From positions 46,002,014-46,066,013 of the forward strand of contig CP141144.1 of assembly GCA_035235625.1 (NCBI GenBank): a stretch of DNA of 64,000 nucleotides, read 5' to 3'. Position numbers and translations under genes: made by a program. This DNA is from Saururus chinensis. Taxonomy: Eukaryota; Streptophyta; Magnoliopsida; Piperales; Saururaceae. Positions 31,701 to 43,850 of the stretch are shown one piece after another. Every line of letters starts with the position of its first letter. The stretch's first letter is position 1. Under the pieces are notes generated by a model. It did not search any database. It was not told the origin of the DNA and worked only from the letters and a program-made list of their open reading frames with translations.

Positions 31701-32197
31701 ATCAAACAGCATTCTGTCTTATGGTTCAGCAAGTTGTATCCTTTATCTGCCTTAAGTTTTCTTCGGTAAATTAGAGAAACAAATAAGGGTATATAATACC
31801 AAAATCTAAATCCTTAAAGCTATGTCCGATTGTATCGACTCAATTTAGCAGGTTCAAGCACAACACTACCAAACATCAAGAGGCAAACATGCAAAAGGTC
31901 TAAAACAACAGCATATGCAATGAAACCGAAAAGAACCGGGATCAAACAAATCCATACACAGCATGTCCAGCAGATCGTATCTACCTTAACAGAGATGGTG
32001 GGGGGTTCAAGATGATCCTCGCTGATAACGGCGTAATCGGCCAGGACGACGACATTGGCCTGGATGTCCTCGGATACGCACTTGGTTCCCGTCGCCGGAA
32101 TGTTCAGCCAGATGGCCTGGGACAGAGGAAGAAGCGAGCCGAGACAGAAGCAGAGCAAGCAAACCAGGGCCGCTTTCAGCTTCGCATCCTTCGCCAT
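25708..32197 (-). CDS. Transmembrane emp24 domain protein, p24-delta subfamily
   Basis: Exons, minus strand: 31985-32197, 26096-26311, 25933-26009, 25708-25852, joined in frame to 216 residues, the usual p24 length. Signal peptide about 1-28 (hydrophobic [19 protein letters not shown]). The GOLD domain carries the two disulfide cysteines in GTKCVSED and [11 protein letters not shown] coiled-coil stretch ([20 protein letters not shown]) follows, then one membrane span ([14 protein letters not shown]) and a short cytosolic tail RYFQKKKLI with a KKxx COPI-retrieval signal and an aromatic residue pair. Type I membrane protein cycling between ER and Golgi as a cargo receptor and coat-recruiting subunit with p24-beta. 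The first intron is 5.7 kb, swollen by a duplication and a transposon; the frame is unaffected. The subtype (delta-1 or delta-2 clade) was not decided. Confidence 0.95.
26546..28845. repeat. Left copy of a ~1-kb intronic tandem duplication, split by an insertion
   Basis: Matches 28969-29933 in the same direction: TTCACTAATGT.CCATGTAAAAACTTTCC at the start, CTGGTTCAGCTCAT.AGAGATCTA near the middle, and GATGCATGCCTTCCCT and ACTCTCAAGGAATTCCA at the end. In this copy the match is broken exactly at 27433-28680 by a Mutator-type element. Confidence 0.9.
27433..28680. mobile_element. Non-autonomous Mutator-like element in p24 intron 1
   Basis: Ends are inverted: left TAGTGGTGTTAACGAGCCAA, right read on the minus strand TGGTTGTTAACGAGCCAAGC. 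The direct repeat TACCTCCTAG (27423-27432 and 28681-28690) flanks it, at least 9 bp, as Mutator elements make. About 1.25 kb, with CTCGAG/GAGCTC-rich ends and an extremely AT-rich core (28130-28480). No transposase. The uninterrupted duplicate at about 29755 serves as the empty-site control. Confidence 0.88.
28969..29933. repeat. Right copy of the intronic tandem duplication
   Basis: Same direction as 26546-28845, with about 120 bp between the copies. This copy lacks the 1.25-kb insertion; the text runs straight through ACTATCTCCTAACTTTCCTC. A poly-A run at 29447-29462 replaces AAAATATATAG of the left copy. Confidence 0.9.
29934..31984 (-). other. Rest of p24 intron 1, no gene inside
   Basis: AT-rich intron sequence. 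No coding frame of recognisable family, and no inverted-repeat ends, were found between the duplication and exon 1. Confidence 0.5.
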
Positions 32198-32510
32198 CGT
32201 CGCGCAAGTGCACCACCAAACCGATCGAAATTGGACAGGAACTGAACGGGGAACTAAACCCAGATCCCCGATTCTCGAATTGACGCGGTTGATCGCCGGA
32301 TGGGCTTAGGGCTCTGAAACAGAGAGTCGCAGAATTGGGGAAGGACTCCACCCGGGCCCGGCGTAGAATTTTCCAACAGCTCCGCTCCCCTACGCAATCC
32401 CCGCTGGGTTGGGTAAAGGGTCGGGTCAAATTGTCGGGAAAACTTTACTTTGGGTCGGATTGGTGGGTAATTTTATTTTGTTCTCAATTAAGGGTTTGAT
32501 GTTCATCTGA
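32198..32510 (-). promoter_or_regulatory. 5'UTR and proximal promoter of the p24 gene
   Basis: GC-rich stretch directly upstream of the start codon, giving way to AT-rich DNA at about 32440, just before the left end of the large Mutator-like element at 32511. The element therefore sits about 310 bp upstream of the start codon. No sharp TATA box was picked. Confidence 0.5.
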
Positions 32511-32626
32511 GTATTTTATAGAGAAAATTATATAATTAAAAAAATATTTATTAAAATAATGGAGAGAGAAAGATAATTATCAAAATAATATTTATTTTTG
32601 TATTATTGGCGCTAGCTGTGATTTTT
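32511..32626. repeat. Left terminal inverted repeat of the Mutator-like element
   Basis: Inverted match to 38999-39106, imperfect, with small indels. Very AT-rich and ending inward at GGCGCTAGCTGTG. Confidence 0.75.
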
Positions 32627-33129
32627 TTTTAAATTCTTTTAAGATTTTGTAATTAAGAAAGATAAAATTATTTTTAAGTTGACTTCACCTTACGAAGGAC
32701 GAAATCCTTTTTAGAACGATTTTGTCCTTTACATATACAAAATCACCTAACTTGTATTATTTTTAAGTGGGTTGTGTGGATTTCGTCCTTTGCAAGGATG
32801 AAATCTGTATTTTTTCCAAAGTGGGTTGTGTTCCTAAGTGGGCTGAGTGAATTTCGTCTTTTCTAAGAACAAAATCACTTCCCTTGCCCTTTTTAAGCTA
32901 AAATTAGATTTTACACTAATTTTGTCCTTATAAATAATAAAATTAATTTTTTTTTAATATTTACTGAACCAGGAAGTAACCCATATATAACCATCATATG
33001 TAACACATTAGTATCCTTACAACCAACATATAGATCACATGAATATCCACACATCGAGTGATTAAAAAGTCTATAAACTATATAAATTAGATACAATGTT
33101 CTCAAATTATTTGGTTTATAAAGCAAGTA

Positions 33130-35430
33130 ATAACAACTCTGAGTAGCTCTACCTCTCCTACCCCTATGACCTTGACCTCGATCTCGACCTTAACAATGCT
33201 CTACTGGCTCCTCTTGATCCTCCTAATTCTCCTGGTCCGCATAAGTAACAAAAGGTTTATCCAAACACGCCTTTGAAGATAATGGGATAGGATCCGCACG
33301 AGTTGCCCACTGTCATCTAGTATATACTATCAGATCAATCAGTATATCAACTGGCCAGGGATGGGCTAGATCTAGAGCAATCAAAGATGATGAACATGGA
33401 CGATCATGTGAAGCTAAAGTTTGTGAAAATAAAAGAGGAGAGTCAGGTGCTACAGATAAAGATAGAATATCTGTGAATGGAGCATGCCTCGGTGGTGTTT
33501 GAGCTGCCTCATCGGTGGGATAATGTTCACGAATGTCTATAATAACCAACAAAGTAGTGGCAAGTTACGAAAGACATCCTCATGTTACCTGATGATAGAC
33601 TGACATAATGCTAATAAGACCTCGCCTGAAGTATAGGTGTTAACTGTATCAGTCAAATGTGTATATGTCCGTCATGCTAAACCAAGCTATAAAAAAATTA
33701 AGATAAAATCATATAAATAATAAACAAGAAATAAGAAAATATTATGATATAATTAAGATATACTTACCAAAGCTGTCTCGGACGTGCTATAGGCTAATAG
33801 GTTATCTCCTTTGAATCATTGCATAATATAATATATCTTTGTGCAATAGGCAAATACCACTGCATATACGAGCTACAAACATCATGCGATATAGAAGCCA
33901 CCTAGCCTCAGATAATAGTGGATCTCCTATTATCTCATCGAATGATTTATGTTGCATGATGCGCAGCCCAATCAATAATATGGCTGCCTTGTCATGTGAT
34001 CTGATACTTAAATTCTACTGTATGAGGAGGGATATCTTGCTCCAAGTTAAATTAGTGCATCACATGATTAGGCACGTGTATCTCTACAATCTCAAAACAT
34101 ATGAGCAACATTCATGATAGCCACACATCCCTTCCCCTTATACAAAAAAGAGGTAACTCAGCCAATGTATTAGGCGAGTATGGCTGCTAATTACTTGCAC
34201 AATTTATAAGCATAATTAGTTTTTAATAACCTTACATAGCTTGTATTCATTATATTAAATGTGACAATGAAATGTAATTACCTGATAAGGGTGGTCTAAC
34301 TGTCCTCTATACAAACATAGGACTCCTTGTGGATTTTTGGTTTTTCTTCTCCGAACATTCCACCTTAAGGAGTCAAATTTAACACATAAATTTAACAAAT
34401 CTACACAAAACTATGTTAACAATATAAGTCTAAAAAAATATATACCTGGCTCCTAATGGAGCACCCTCTACTACGGGCCCCATCTCAATAGTTGATCGGC
34501 CGACATGTAAATGCTCCCATGACCAAAGTTGTGTCACAGAATATCATAAAAGAATTATTAAAAATGCGAAGTAATTGTACGTGTAGAAAATATTTAACTT
34601 CAACAAATTCATTTACCTGAAGAAGGGTACAGCCTGCAATCCATAGGGTCATAGCCTGACAAGCTTTCCTTAACTCTCGATAGAAGTATGCAAGGGTAGC
34701 ATTTCCCCATGCATAGGTGCCTGCCATGTTGAAATCTGCAAGGAGGATGAGGTATGCGGCATGCACATAAATTGATGTTATCTGCAAATATAGTAGCCCA
34801 AGTAGATGAAGCAAATATGTGCATGCATACTACTCGATGACTATCTTGGTGGCATCTGCTAGGAGCTCACAAAACTCACCTAATTGTCATCTCAGGCTCA
34901 CTTGGCTACCACACATCACTGAAGGAGGAGGTACTTTGCCAAGGAGTCCAACTACTAAATCTAAATCTCCTCTTGTCATGATGTCACTTCATGTCTATCG
35001 ATGTGAAGTCCAAGAAGAATTGTCACATCCATAAGTGTGACAGACATCTCCCCATATGGTAAGTGAAATGTCTGTGTTTCCCTCAATCTCTCAATGAGAG
35101 CTGTGAGCAACGACCTATCAAGTCGAACGTACTGTAAATGGATGAAGTGTCCAAATCTAGCTCCCTTAATATATGGTAGACTATGCTCATCTATAGGCCA
35201 CTGTTGTAAGTATCTAAAATGCTCTGTGCACTCAAGGCACCCGAGGTCCTAAAATAAGTTAAAATATTATAACCCAACATAACATGCAGTCATAAAAATT
35301 AAATCAAATGCATGTACAGTTAGAATACCTCTCCTCGTCAAATAGAAGCCTACCTATGTGACTCATGCTGCACAAGTACTAACTTGTCAATGGGGCCTGG
35401 CCCGTAAAAAGGATTCATATGATCTACGAG
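33130..35430 (-). pseudogene. Decayed plant mobile domain (aminotransferase-like) frame
   Basis: Minus-strand pieces in order: YGPGPIDKLVLVQHESHR (~35400), RFGHFIHLQYVRLDRSLLTA and then LIERLRETQTFHLPYGEMSV (~35160-35050) followed by LMDVTILLGLHID, then HAYLLHLLGLLYL and AGTYAWGNATLAYFYRELRK (~34820-34660). These are the ordered blocks of PMD proteins (the MAIN/MAIL1 family and transposon-borne relatives). The tail near 33180 is basic, GRDRGQGHRGRRGR. In-frame stops and probable introns interrupt it. In Arabidopsis the stand-alone MAIN/MAIL1 proteins act in silencing of transposons; a role in this element is unknown. Confidence 0.82.
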
Positions 35431-35529
35431 GAAATAAGAATTTGAGGAACATATAGTCATATCTAAAATAGAGAGTAAATTAAAAGTCACATGGTTTAAT
35501 TGTATTTTCACTAATTAACAAGAGGGTTA

Positions 35530-37400
35530 GTGAATCTTTTACTATTATGCCCAAATTGTTTACACCCTCCACACTTATAACTTGCTCTACCATCTCTCTC
35601 CATGGTTACACGGTTCATTGTGCGGAGTACACATTTCTATAAGCAGTTGATGTGTAACATACTCTTGCCTGTATAGGTTGCTATCGCTTTCCCTACACAA
35701 CAAGAAGATGAGAGCAATGATATTGGTACACATGAGGGTAATTATACGTACGAGTTCAATGAACCGCATTCACTACAAGCTTCCTTCCATGCATGATCAT
35801 CACTTCGTAATCGGTGCAGTTGATCATGTGAATTATATACTTCTCAATTTCATTTGTTTGTTCCCTTATTATCCCTTCTGCTTTGAGAGTATGGGGTGAC
35901 CATGGCATACGAAGCGCAAGATCGTTTGACAAAGAATTTTACTACCTAATAAAAAATACCTGACACTAAGGCCTGCATGGGTAATTCTCATGCCCCCTTC
36001 AAGTCGCTATTTAAACTTTTTGCCATATTTGCAGTCGTCATGCCAAATTTTCTAAAACCATCATGAGCAAGAGACCATTGTTGAGGGTGTAATCCTTCTC
36101 TTGAGAGGAGTTGTTTTGCCTTTTGACTTTCTTGACCAATCAAGTCTATTTTAGCATCAAATTATTCAAATGTCAGTACACATGCAAGTCCCTTAAAATT
36201 TTCCTTTATGTGATAGATGTAATATTGATAGTAGAAGAATAGCGGGAGAGAAATTTCAGGCACGACCTTTTTAAGCCCCTTATGTCGATATGAGATGATT
36301 GCTATATTCCTCATATCCATAAGTACATTCTCCCTTAATTGACTTAAGAACCATTTCAAATTTTCACAATCTTCCTTTAATACTATCCCAAATACTACAG
36401 GAAATAATCTATTGCTTACGTCTGTAGCCGTTGCAGCCATATGAGCTCTGGGATACCTGTCGTACAAGTGAGTGGTATCGACACCAATAACTGGGATGCA
36501 ATGCCTAAACCCCAGTATAGATGGCCCAAATACCCAAAACATCCGCATAAATCTCTGACACACGTCACCATCCACTAGATCAACTTATATACGGTACCAG
36601 AATTTGCATCTTGTACTGAGGTACATTGACAACAATTTGTATGATTCAGCCCAATCCCTATAAATAGCTTTTATGGTCATATTCCTTACCACCCATATTT
36701 TTTTATAAGAAATGTCAACGTGGAACCTCTCCTTCATTCTTTGAATAATATTATCTAGTGTGAGAGTTAATTCAGCTTCGGTACCAGATATTATGACCTT
36801 GGAAACAAATAATGCACTACACTGCCTATGATTAGTACTAAGCTAGGCATTCCTATAAGTGTGGTCACCTTCGTATGTCTTCAATTTAAAGTACCTTACA
36901 CCTATCTTCATTGATCCATGAACTCTCTAAGGGCAAACACTATCAATACACTTAACTGTATATTCTGACATATTCGCACATAGAAGCTTTTATTGGACAT
37001 GATTCATAATTGGAAACTCCCTCAAGGCTATGATAAATGCCTCTCTATCCTCAAAGATGTGCCCAACATATAACTGTGCTTTGTTCTGTTGCTTCATATC
37101 CATGCCCCAATTAATTGTCTCATCTATTTACTCATATATGATATGTTCATAGATTGGCTCCTCCTCGTCATAGTACATCAGCTCATCATCATCCACATTC
37201 ATGTCATTTGTGACAATTACATTGTCTACCACAGAATCCCCCTCACCGTCAACCATCTGTTGAACACTTTTCCTCACCTCTGACACCTTCTTCATTCGTA
37301 CCATACTCCTCACTAGCTTCACCAATATTATTTTCACCTTCATTAGCCTCATTTATATCAACATCATCATCATGACATGGGCTCCCCTACACATAAATAG
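35530..37400 (-). pseudogene. Decayed MuDR-type transposase
   Basis: The open block at 36162-36575 reads FWVFGPSILGFRHCIPVIGV, then DTTHLYDRYPRAHM and NRLFPVVFGIV..ENLKWFLSQL, the MULE transposase core; the first catalytic Asp lies in VIGVDTTHLY. Upstream (36600-36960) is the region before the core, with YFKLKTYEGDHTYRN; further upstream (37128-37352) is an acidic linker with DDDELMYYDEEEP. Downstream, LIGQESQKAKQLLSREGL (~36110) and NEPCNHGERW (~35590) correspond to the C-terminal part. Several in-frame stops make it non-functional. Confidence 0.85.
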
Positions 37401-38998
37401 CACAACACATTCATGTCATATTACATAAACACTTATTTAATACTAAAATTGTTCAATTTGTCTATAAATATATATTTTACATTAGATTGGATGGTCCAAC
37501 ATGAGTATATCCAACACCTGTGTAGGGATAATGAATGCTCATTGAACTTTGAGTTCCAAACCATGCACCGCCTCGTGACATTCCAAGGTTAAATGTCTCA
37601 TGTGCATGCGATGCGTACCTTACATATTATACACAAAATTCATAATTCAATATACTAATTTTTATCGACAATTAAAAATTCACACAGGATTCACATCTTA
37701 AGAAACCTTACCTCCAATTAGGTCCACTTCCATCGTCAATAGGTACAGACGTCCTATGGCGTTCGTTTGACGCTACTATCATGGACAAATTTTCCTTTGC
37801 ATTATCATCCACTGACATTTGCATGTGCCTTCAACTACTCATATTTCAATGTGAGCTCTTGTATGAACTCCTACTTACACTACGCCTTTCCCTAGGTACT
37901 CGGGCCTCTTTTTTGAGAAATAGCTCGAATATAAATATGTAAGATGAATGGTGAAATATTTGTCTAAATGAACCTCATCCTCAACACATAGTAGAGTTGA
38001 TTTCAATATAAATATCGGAAGGTGATACTTTAAAATAATTTTTCATCTCCTTTGATCCCACCCAACATTGTTAGTTACTTGCATCTTACGTTCATCATAA
38101 GTAGAAGGTTTTTTGATGAATAATCCCTCTAATACCTTTTCATGGTGAAGCATAAAACTAACCATTTCTCCTACCATATCTATTTACTTAATTCATAACC
38201 AATAGATAACAAAAATAGTAGCTTAAATAATTATTCAAAATGACTACTTTACTTATATTGGTACATATAAAATTACAACCAAAATTTTCTATTATCAACA
38301 TAATATAAATTGTATACAAGAGTCACACCCAAAAGCTCATGTCAGTGTTAGTTGAGCCAATTGGCACTAAAAACTTGAACTTATATTTAAGATTATGCAG
38401 TCAAAGAATAAATTTCTCTCATTCATTATAGTAACTATTCTATACAATGTTGCAATCTGTTATTCACTACTTAACACATTTTTCATGCATGTAAAATTTA
38501 GCAAGCCAAGTGCATGACCATAAGAACTTTGTTCATCTAGTGACTAGCGAAAAAATAACTAAAAAAAAATTTAGGACACACAAAACTAACAACTTTCATA
38601 AAAAAATCTTTGTATAACTAGTACAACATCGTACTTCGATCTGCAAAAGAACAACAATTTCCATAAACTACTAAAGAACATCATCAGACCAAAAAACAGC
38701 ATGAAGCCAACTATATTACAAACCAAAGAAAAACTCGTCACACATAACATTGAGCTGCATTCGAGTAGATTACATCAGACCGATGCTGGAATATGGGTGT
38801 TCGATCATCTGACCGGCACAATCTTCCATTGGCCATCATCCTTTAGAAGGATGAAATCCACTTAAAGCCTAAAGAGGATTTCGTCCATTGGCCATCGTAC
38901 TTGTAAAAGAAGAAATCATCCTAAAGAGGAAGGACAAAATCAACTTAAAAGATAATTTTGCGTTTTTGAAGGACAAAATCTTTTTTTTTTTTAAAAAA

Positions 38999-39106
38999 AG
39001 CCACACAAGTGCCAGCCAAAATGAACGCCATTTTGGTAATTATTTCCCTCTCTCAGCTATTTTGGTAATTTTTTGATATTATTTATATAATTTTCCTATT
39101 TTATAC
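38999..39106. repeat. Right terminal inverted repeat of the Mutator-like element
   Basis: Inverted partner of 32511-32626; the outermost match is TTTTCCTATTTTATAC. Confidence 0.75.
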
Positions 39107-39408
39107 TTATCTTCATGACCAAAGATATAAAAAAAGTTATATTTAACTATTATGTATTAAAACAAATGCATGTAACTCTTGCTTATTGATACAAATAAAC
39201 TTATATACATGTGGTATAAAATGACTTAGAAAAGAATTGAGAGGGCCTGCACAAGCAAACAACTCTTACCTGATCCTTCTTTGATTTTACATTCACTAAC
39301 CTACTTATCCAGTTATGCCTAACCTCCTCCTTTTTCTCCAAGACTTGTTCCACCTCTAGCTTCGTCATTGTTGACGTTACTACCACCTCTCCTACCTCAT
39401 TCTCTAAT

Positions 39409-40370
39409 TGTAACATCCCATATTTTCTAAAGAAAATTTTACAATTTATTTTACTAATTTTATATTTTTAGGTTATCGGTAACCATTGACGTATCGATGG
39501 ACTTGCGGATGGAATTCAAGAAAAATATGTCAGCAGACTCATCAACTTATCAATGAAGCTGCTGATGGTAACTACATGCATGCAATTAATTCTGAATATG
39601 AGGTGGTTAGTCAGTTTTGGATTTCGTGGGTAGTTATGACAGTATTCAAAGTGTAGACATGATTTGGGAAGGACATATGTCCAAGAGGAAGACTTACGAT
39701 TGGAGAAGAGGGTGGTGGACGACTGAGAGTGAAGCGAACGTTGGGAGTTTGAGTGGCACTCGCATTTCAGGGTTGGATCACTTTCTAAACTTGAGATTTT
39801 ACTGAGTTCGTGTAGTTTTGGATTTTCTTCACGCTATTCATTATTTGTGTTTGATATATTGTTAATTGAAGTGAAATCCTTGAGTTCTATAGTCTTTAGT
39901 GGCAAATTCATGTTTTAAGCATACGAGAAATAAAATTATGGTTTGGGTCAATGATTTCTTCTTGGAAGAAAGATTTCAAAAGAGTTTATGCATAAATATG
40001 GTTTTCCGGAATGAATGAGAGCATTTGTCCATGATTTTGATTGTTGGTGGAGTTATCGACACGTCGGTGATTTCACTGGCATAAGGAAAAAGATGAATAG
40101 TGATCATGCATACATGTGTAGTAAGCATGTTGTTTTTGGTCATCTGCAATGTGAATGACGTGTCAATGAGGCATCGGTGAGAGTGGAAAAATTGTGTTAT
40201 TCCACTATCGATAAGGTTTAGATTTTCTCTTTAGATTGTGTACTTTAGAGAAAATTAGTAATTAAGAATTAAGAAATCAAAATCAAGTTAGTTATTTTAT
40301 TTTATCATATAGTTATTTTTAGTTATCTTTTTATCTTTAATTTCATTTATGTAGACATCGGTCTACATCA
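39409..40370 (+). mobile_element. LTR of a retrotransposon (~0.96 kb)
   Basis: Starts TGTAACATCCC and ends GTAGACATCGGTCTACA, followed within a few bases by a primer-binding-site-like TGGTATCGGAGC. It is therefore a 5' LTR in plus orientation. The last ~160 bp match the end of the LTR-like block at 49697-50033, but the first parts of the two blocks differ. No gag-pol follows. Confidence 0.72.
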
Positions 40371-40371
40371 T

Positions 40372-40383
40372 TGGTATCGGAGC
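40372..40383 (+). other. Primer binding site, initiator tRNA-Met type
   Basis: TGGTATCGGAGC differs by one base from the usual plant TGGTATCAGAGC and sits 2-5 bases after the LTR end. The following 300 bp (40384-40695) are leader-like and are cut off by the next LTR-like block. Confidence 0.7.
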
Positions 40384-41107
40384 GTTTGATGTTGGACCTC
40401 CCTCCCACACCTCTTCTACTCGTAACCCTCCCACCCTCCCATGCTTCTGCTATATGAAAGAAGACATTGCATGTCCTTTTGACGAGCAAAGAATAGCTCT
40501 CAATCAAATCTTCTCAGCATCACCCCCTTCCCCATTGGTATTCGTACATGCGCCAGGGATAATACCGACAAAACTTCAATTCTACAAGTAGAAAAACCAA
40601 CATCTACGTCAGATGACACCTTGCCATTAGCCACTCCCGTCAATCCACACTTTCCAAGGTTTCTTCTGCCTATGACCACTCAGTAAGATCAGAAGTGTAG
40701 GATCCCTAACCCTAACCCAATCTATTTTAAATTTAATTATGTTGTTATTGTGTGGTTTTGTTCTAATCAGCCGATTTATCTTGTTTTGGGGTTAAAAGTG
40801 GATAATGATGGTTTTAATGAAGTCTTCACTTGTTTTTATAAGTTTCTATATTAAACTTAATTTTTATCATTTTTTGGGAATTTTTGAGATTTTATGGGAT
40901 TTTTTTGTAAAATTAGGGCGTGGGTCCCTTGTGGGCATTAGGTTCATATTTGAGTGGTAAGGGTCCCACAAGACCATAAATTGCACTTATTTTATAATTA
41001 AAAAGTTTTAAAATTTATTTTAGACCTAAAAGGACGAAATTACCTATTTATTGTATAAAATTATATTCGTACCCTAATCTATAATATGTATACCCCATAG
41101 AACTTAC

Positions 41108-41115
41108 TATAAATA
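41108..41115 (+). promoter_or_regulatory. TATA box of LTR-like block A
   Basis: TATAAATA lies about 50 bp before a GGGAAAAGAGC leader-like stretch. A degraded counterpart, CTATGTATAGAATG, is at about 42066 in the second internal copy. Inferred only from motif and place. Confidence 0.4.
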
Positions 41116-43365
41116 GAAAATCCTAACCGCATTCTCAATTGGGAAAAGAGCTAAGATTTGGAGGCTGAAAAGCCCTAATCCCCATTCCAAAGGAGGAAAA
41201 GTTGATTTAGGTAAGTTTTAGCTTTGATTTTAATCTCTTCTATTCTCCTTAATCTTTCTTAATCCCATCTTTTGCAAGGATTATTTATGTTTTACCCTAT
41301 TAAAAGTGATGATTTTAATCTCTATTTCAAACCTTAATTTGGAGATTTTCATTTTTGAGCAAAGAAAGCCCTAGATCTACAAGTTTTCAAATGGTTTAAG
41401 CATAAATAATCAGATTTAATGAGGTATTAACAAATCTCTAACTTTGGGTAGGGATTTGAGGAGATTGAAGCTTCGATTTTGAACTAAAAGCTCATTGAAG
41501 GTAAGGGTTTTCCTTCCTAAATGGGTTTATGTTTCAGTTTTGTGGTTTAGAATGGTTTATGTGAGTTTTTGCTCAATGTTATGCTTTAATGGTAGGTCAA
41601 GTAAAACATGTTCTTATTAGTGATTTTCTTTTGATTTAGTTTATAAATGACTAGATCTATTGTTAGATCTCTAAACTCTAACCGGTTTATTTATTTTTAT
41701 CTAGTTGTTATTGTGTGGTTTAATGTTAATTTGGTCAGTTTTGACTTATTTTTGAATTTAATGTGGTTAAATGTGGTTTTAATCAAAATTTTCTTCACTT
41801 TGTTGGTTTTTATGTTAAACTAAGTGAGTTTAAATTTTCTGAAATTTTTAGGATTTTGACTATTTTCCCAAAAAGTTAAGGGTGGGATCCGTTGTGGGCC
41901 CATGTTCGTAAAGTGATCCCAAAAGACCCTAAAAACATCTTATGACAGTAATTAAGGGTTGCAAAATTTTTAGACTTCATTTTGGGCTTAAAATGAATAA
42001 TTTTTTTATTTTTAGTATTAAATTCTATTTGTACTTCACATTCTTATTAGGTCTACCACAATACCTACTATGTATAGAATGACACAACCACATTCCCAAT
42101 TGGGAAGGGCTGGAATCTAGAGTTTAAGAGGCCTTAATCTCCATTCTATTAGAAGAAGGTTTGATTAAGGATTTTGAAGGAGTTGGAACATCGATTTCAA
42201 GTCATAAAAATCACTGAAGGTAAGGGTTTCCTTCTAAAATAGGTTTATGATTTTGGATTTGATGTTGGTGAAATTTTATGTGGGTTTACATGAAGTTGAG
42301 CTTTAATGGTGGGTTATATAAAACTTAATCTTTCTTGCAATTTTTTTGTATTTTAGTTGATAAATGACTAGATTTACCTTTTACTAAACTTGGATTTCAT
42401 TATTGTGATGTTTGGGTGTGAGATTTGAATGTTCATGGTAATTTTATAAAGTTTCAGTTTTGAGTTCGCAAGGAAGAAGAGGAACCAAAACTATTGTATT
42501 AGTGTTTGAATGGCCATACAGGCTGATTGAACAGCAAGGCAATCGAATGGCCCTTTAGGCCGATCGAATGCCAAAATGGCAGTTTGCCATTCTACTATTT
42601 TTTCTCATTTTAATGTTCTATTTCTTAAATACTATTTATTGTGATTATGATAAGGATTTATACTTAGAAATGCTATTGTGAGGACATGAATATTATGTTG
42701 AGAGCTATGATGACGTTCAAGTGTGAAGTGGATTACATGTTATTCGGATTAGCATTTTACGATTTCCTATCCTAAATTCATGTTGAGTGATCCTTCATGT
42801 TTTACTTAGGATTCCACTAAGTTTACAACATGATAACGAATTTGTATACCTTCACATATTATGATTAGATTATGGGTGAACGATGGTACCATGTCTTGCT
42901 TAAAATGTAGTAATGAATATGCTTACTTAAGTCTAGTGTGAGGTTACATTTGACTCAAGTTGTATTTTTCGATGGTTTTCACCCATGATTTCAATAAGAA
43001 TACATTATTTAGTTTCAATAAGCATGTGTGTAGTATATTGATGGGTAGTTCAAAATGCATGTCCATATGCGTAGGATTGAATGCTACTCCATGTACACAC
43101 ATATGTGGGGGTAATTATGATGAATGTTAACATTTAAGACAAAAAATAATGCATGTGTGGCTAATGGGAGCACTTTTCATGAATTAGAATTCATGTAGTC
43201 ATTGCTCACAGATGTGCCATGTTGCATGCATCATGAGATGAATTTTAGGGAATTTACCCAAACTGCGTAATTCTTTTAGACTTTCCAATCGGGGATTGTC
43301 TGGAGTGAGTAGGGTATGATTAAGCTTCAGCTGATTAAGCAGGGTCGATTTATTGATATGCATGG

Positions 43366-43850
43366 TTATGATAGTGTTAGAGACACTTTGAATGCAGGAT
43401 AAATATTTATAGATATGTATGATGTGATTGTGTGTGAGAGACACTTCTCATACTGGTTGAATATTTATAGATATGCATGATGTGATTGTGTGTTAGAGAC
43501 ACTTCTCATGCAAGTTGAATGTTCATGGATATGCATGATGTGATTGTGTGTTAGAGACATTTCTCATGTTGGTTGAATGTTTATGGATATGCATGATGTG
43601 ATTGTGTATTAGAGACACTTCTCATATAAGATGGTTATTTATGGATATGTATGGACATTTATAGTGTGTTTGAGATACTTATTATGCAAGATGAATGTTT
43701 ATGAAGGAGAATGGATATGCATGAAACTTGTGTGGTGTGCTAGAGACACTCTTCATGCAGGATATATGTTTATGTTATAATGTAATTATTCATGCTATGA
43801 ATAATGTGTTTGAGATACTTTTATGCAGGACAGTTACTTATGGGTATGGC
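43366..43850. repeat. ~60-bp tandem array in block A
   Basis: About seven decaying units around ATGCATGATGTGATTGTGTG TTAGAGACACTTCTCATGCA. Block B lacks this array at the matching place and has its own array instead. Confidence 0.88.

Larger units (their letters stand above)
32511..39106 (-). mobile_element. 6.6-kb Mutator-like element with transposase and PMD frames
   Basis: The ends are long inverted repeats (about 110 bp). Left GTATTTTATAGAGAAAATTA and right, minus strand, GTATAAAATAGGAAAATTAT continue into matching AATTATCAAAAT/AATTACCAAAAT and GGCG..AGCTG parts. Inside the ends, copies of GGACGAAATC or its reverse complement recur (32690-32880 and 38840-38990). The minus-strand interior codes a MuDR-type transposase and, downstream of it, a plant mobile domain, both with stops. 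A matching 9-bp target duplication was not found; drift of the outermost bases may hide it. Confidence 0.82.

Noticed and set aside
32490-39120. 9-bp target duplication of the large Mutator-like element
   Set aside because: The flanks TTCATCTGA and TTATCTTCA share only a few bases, so no duplication can be claimed.
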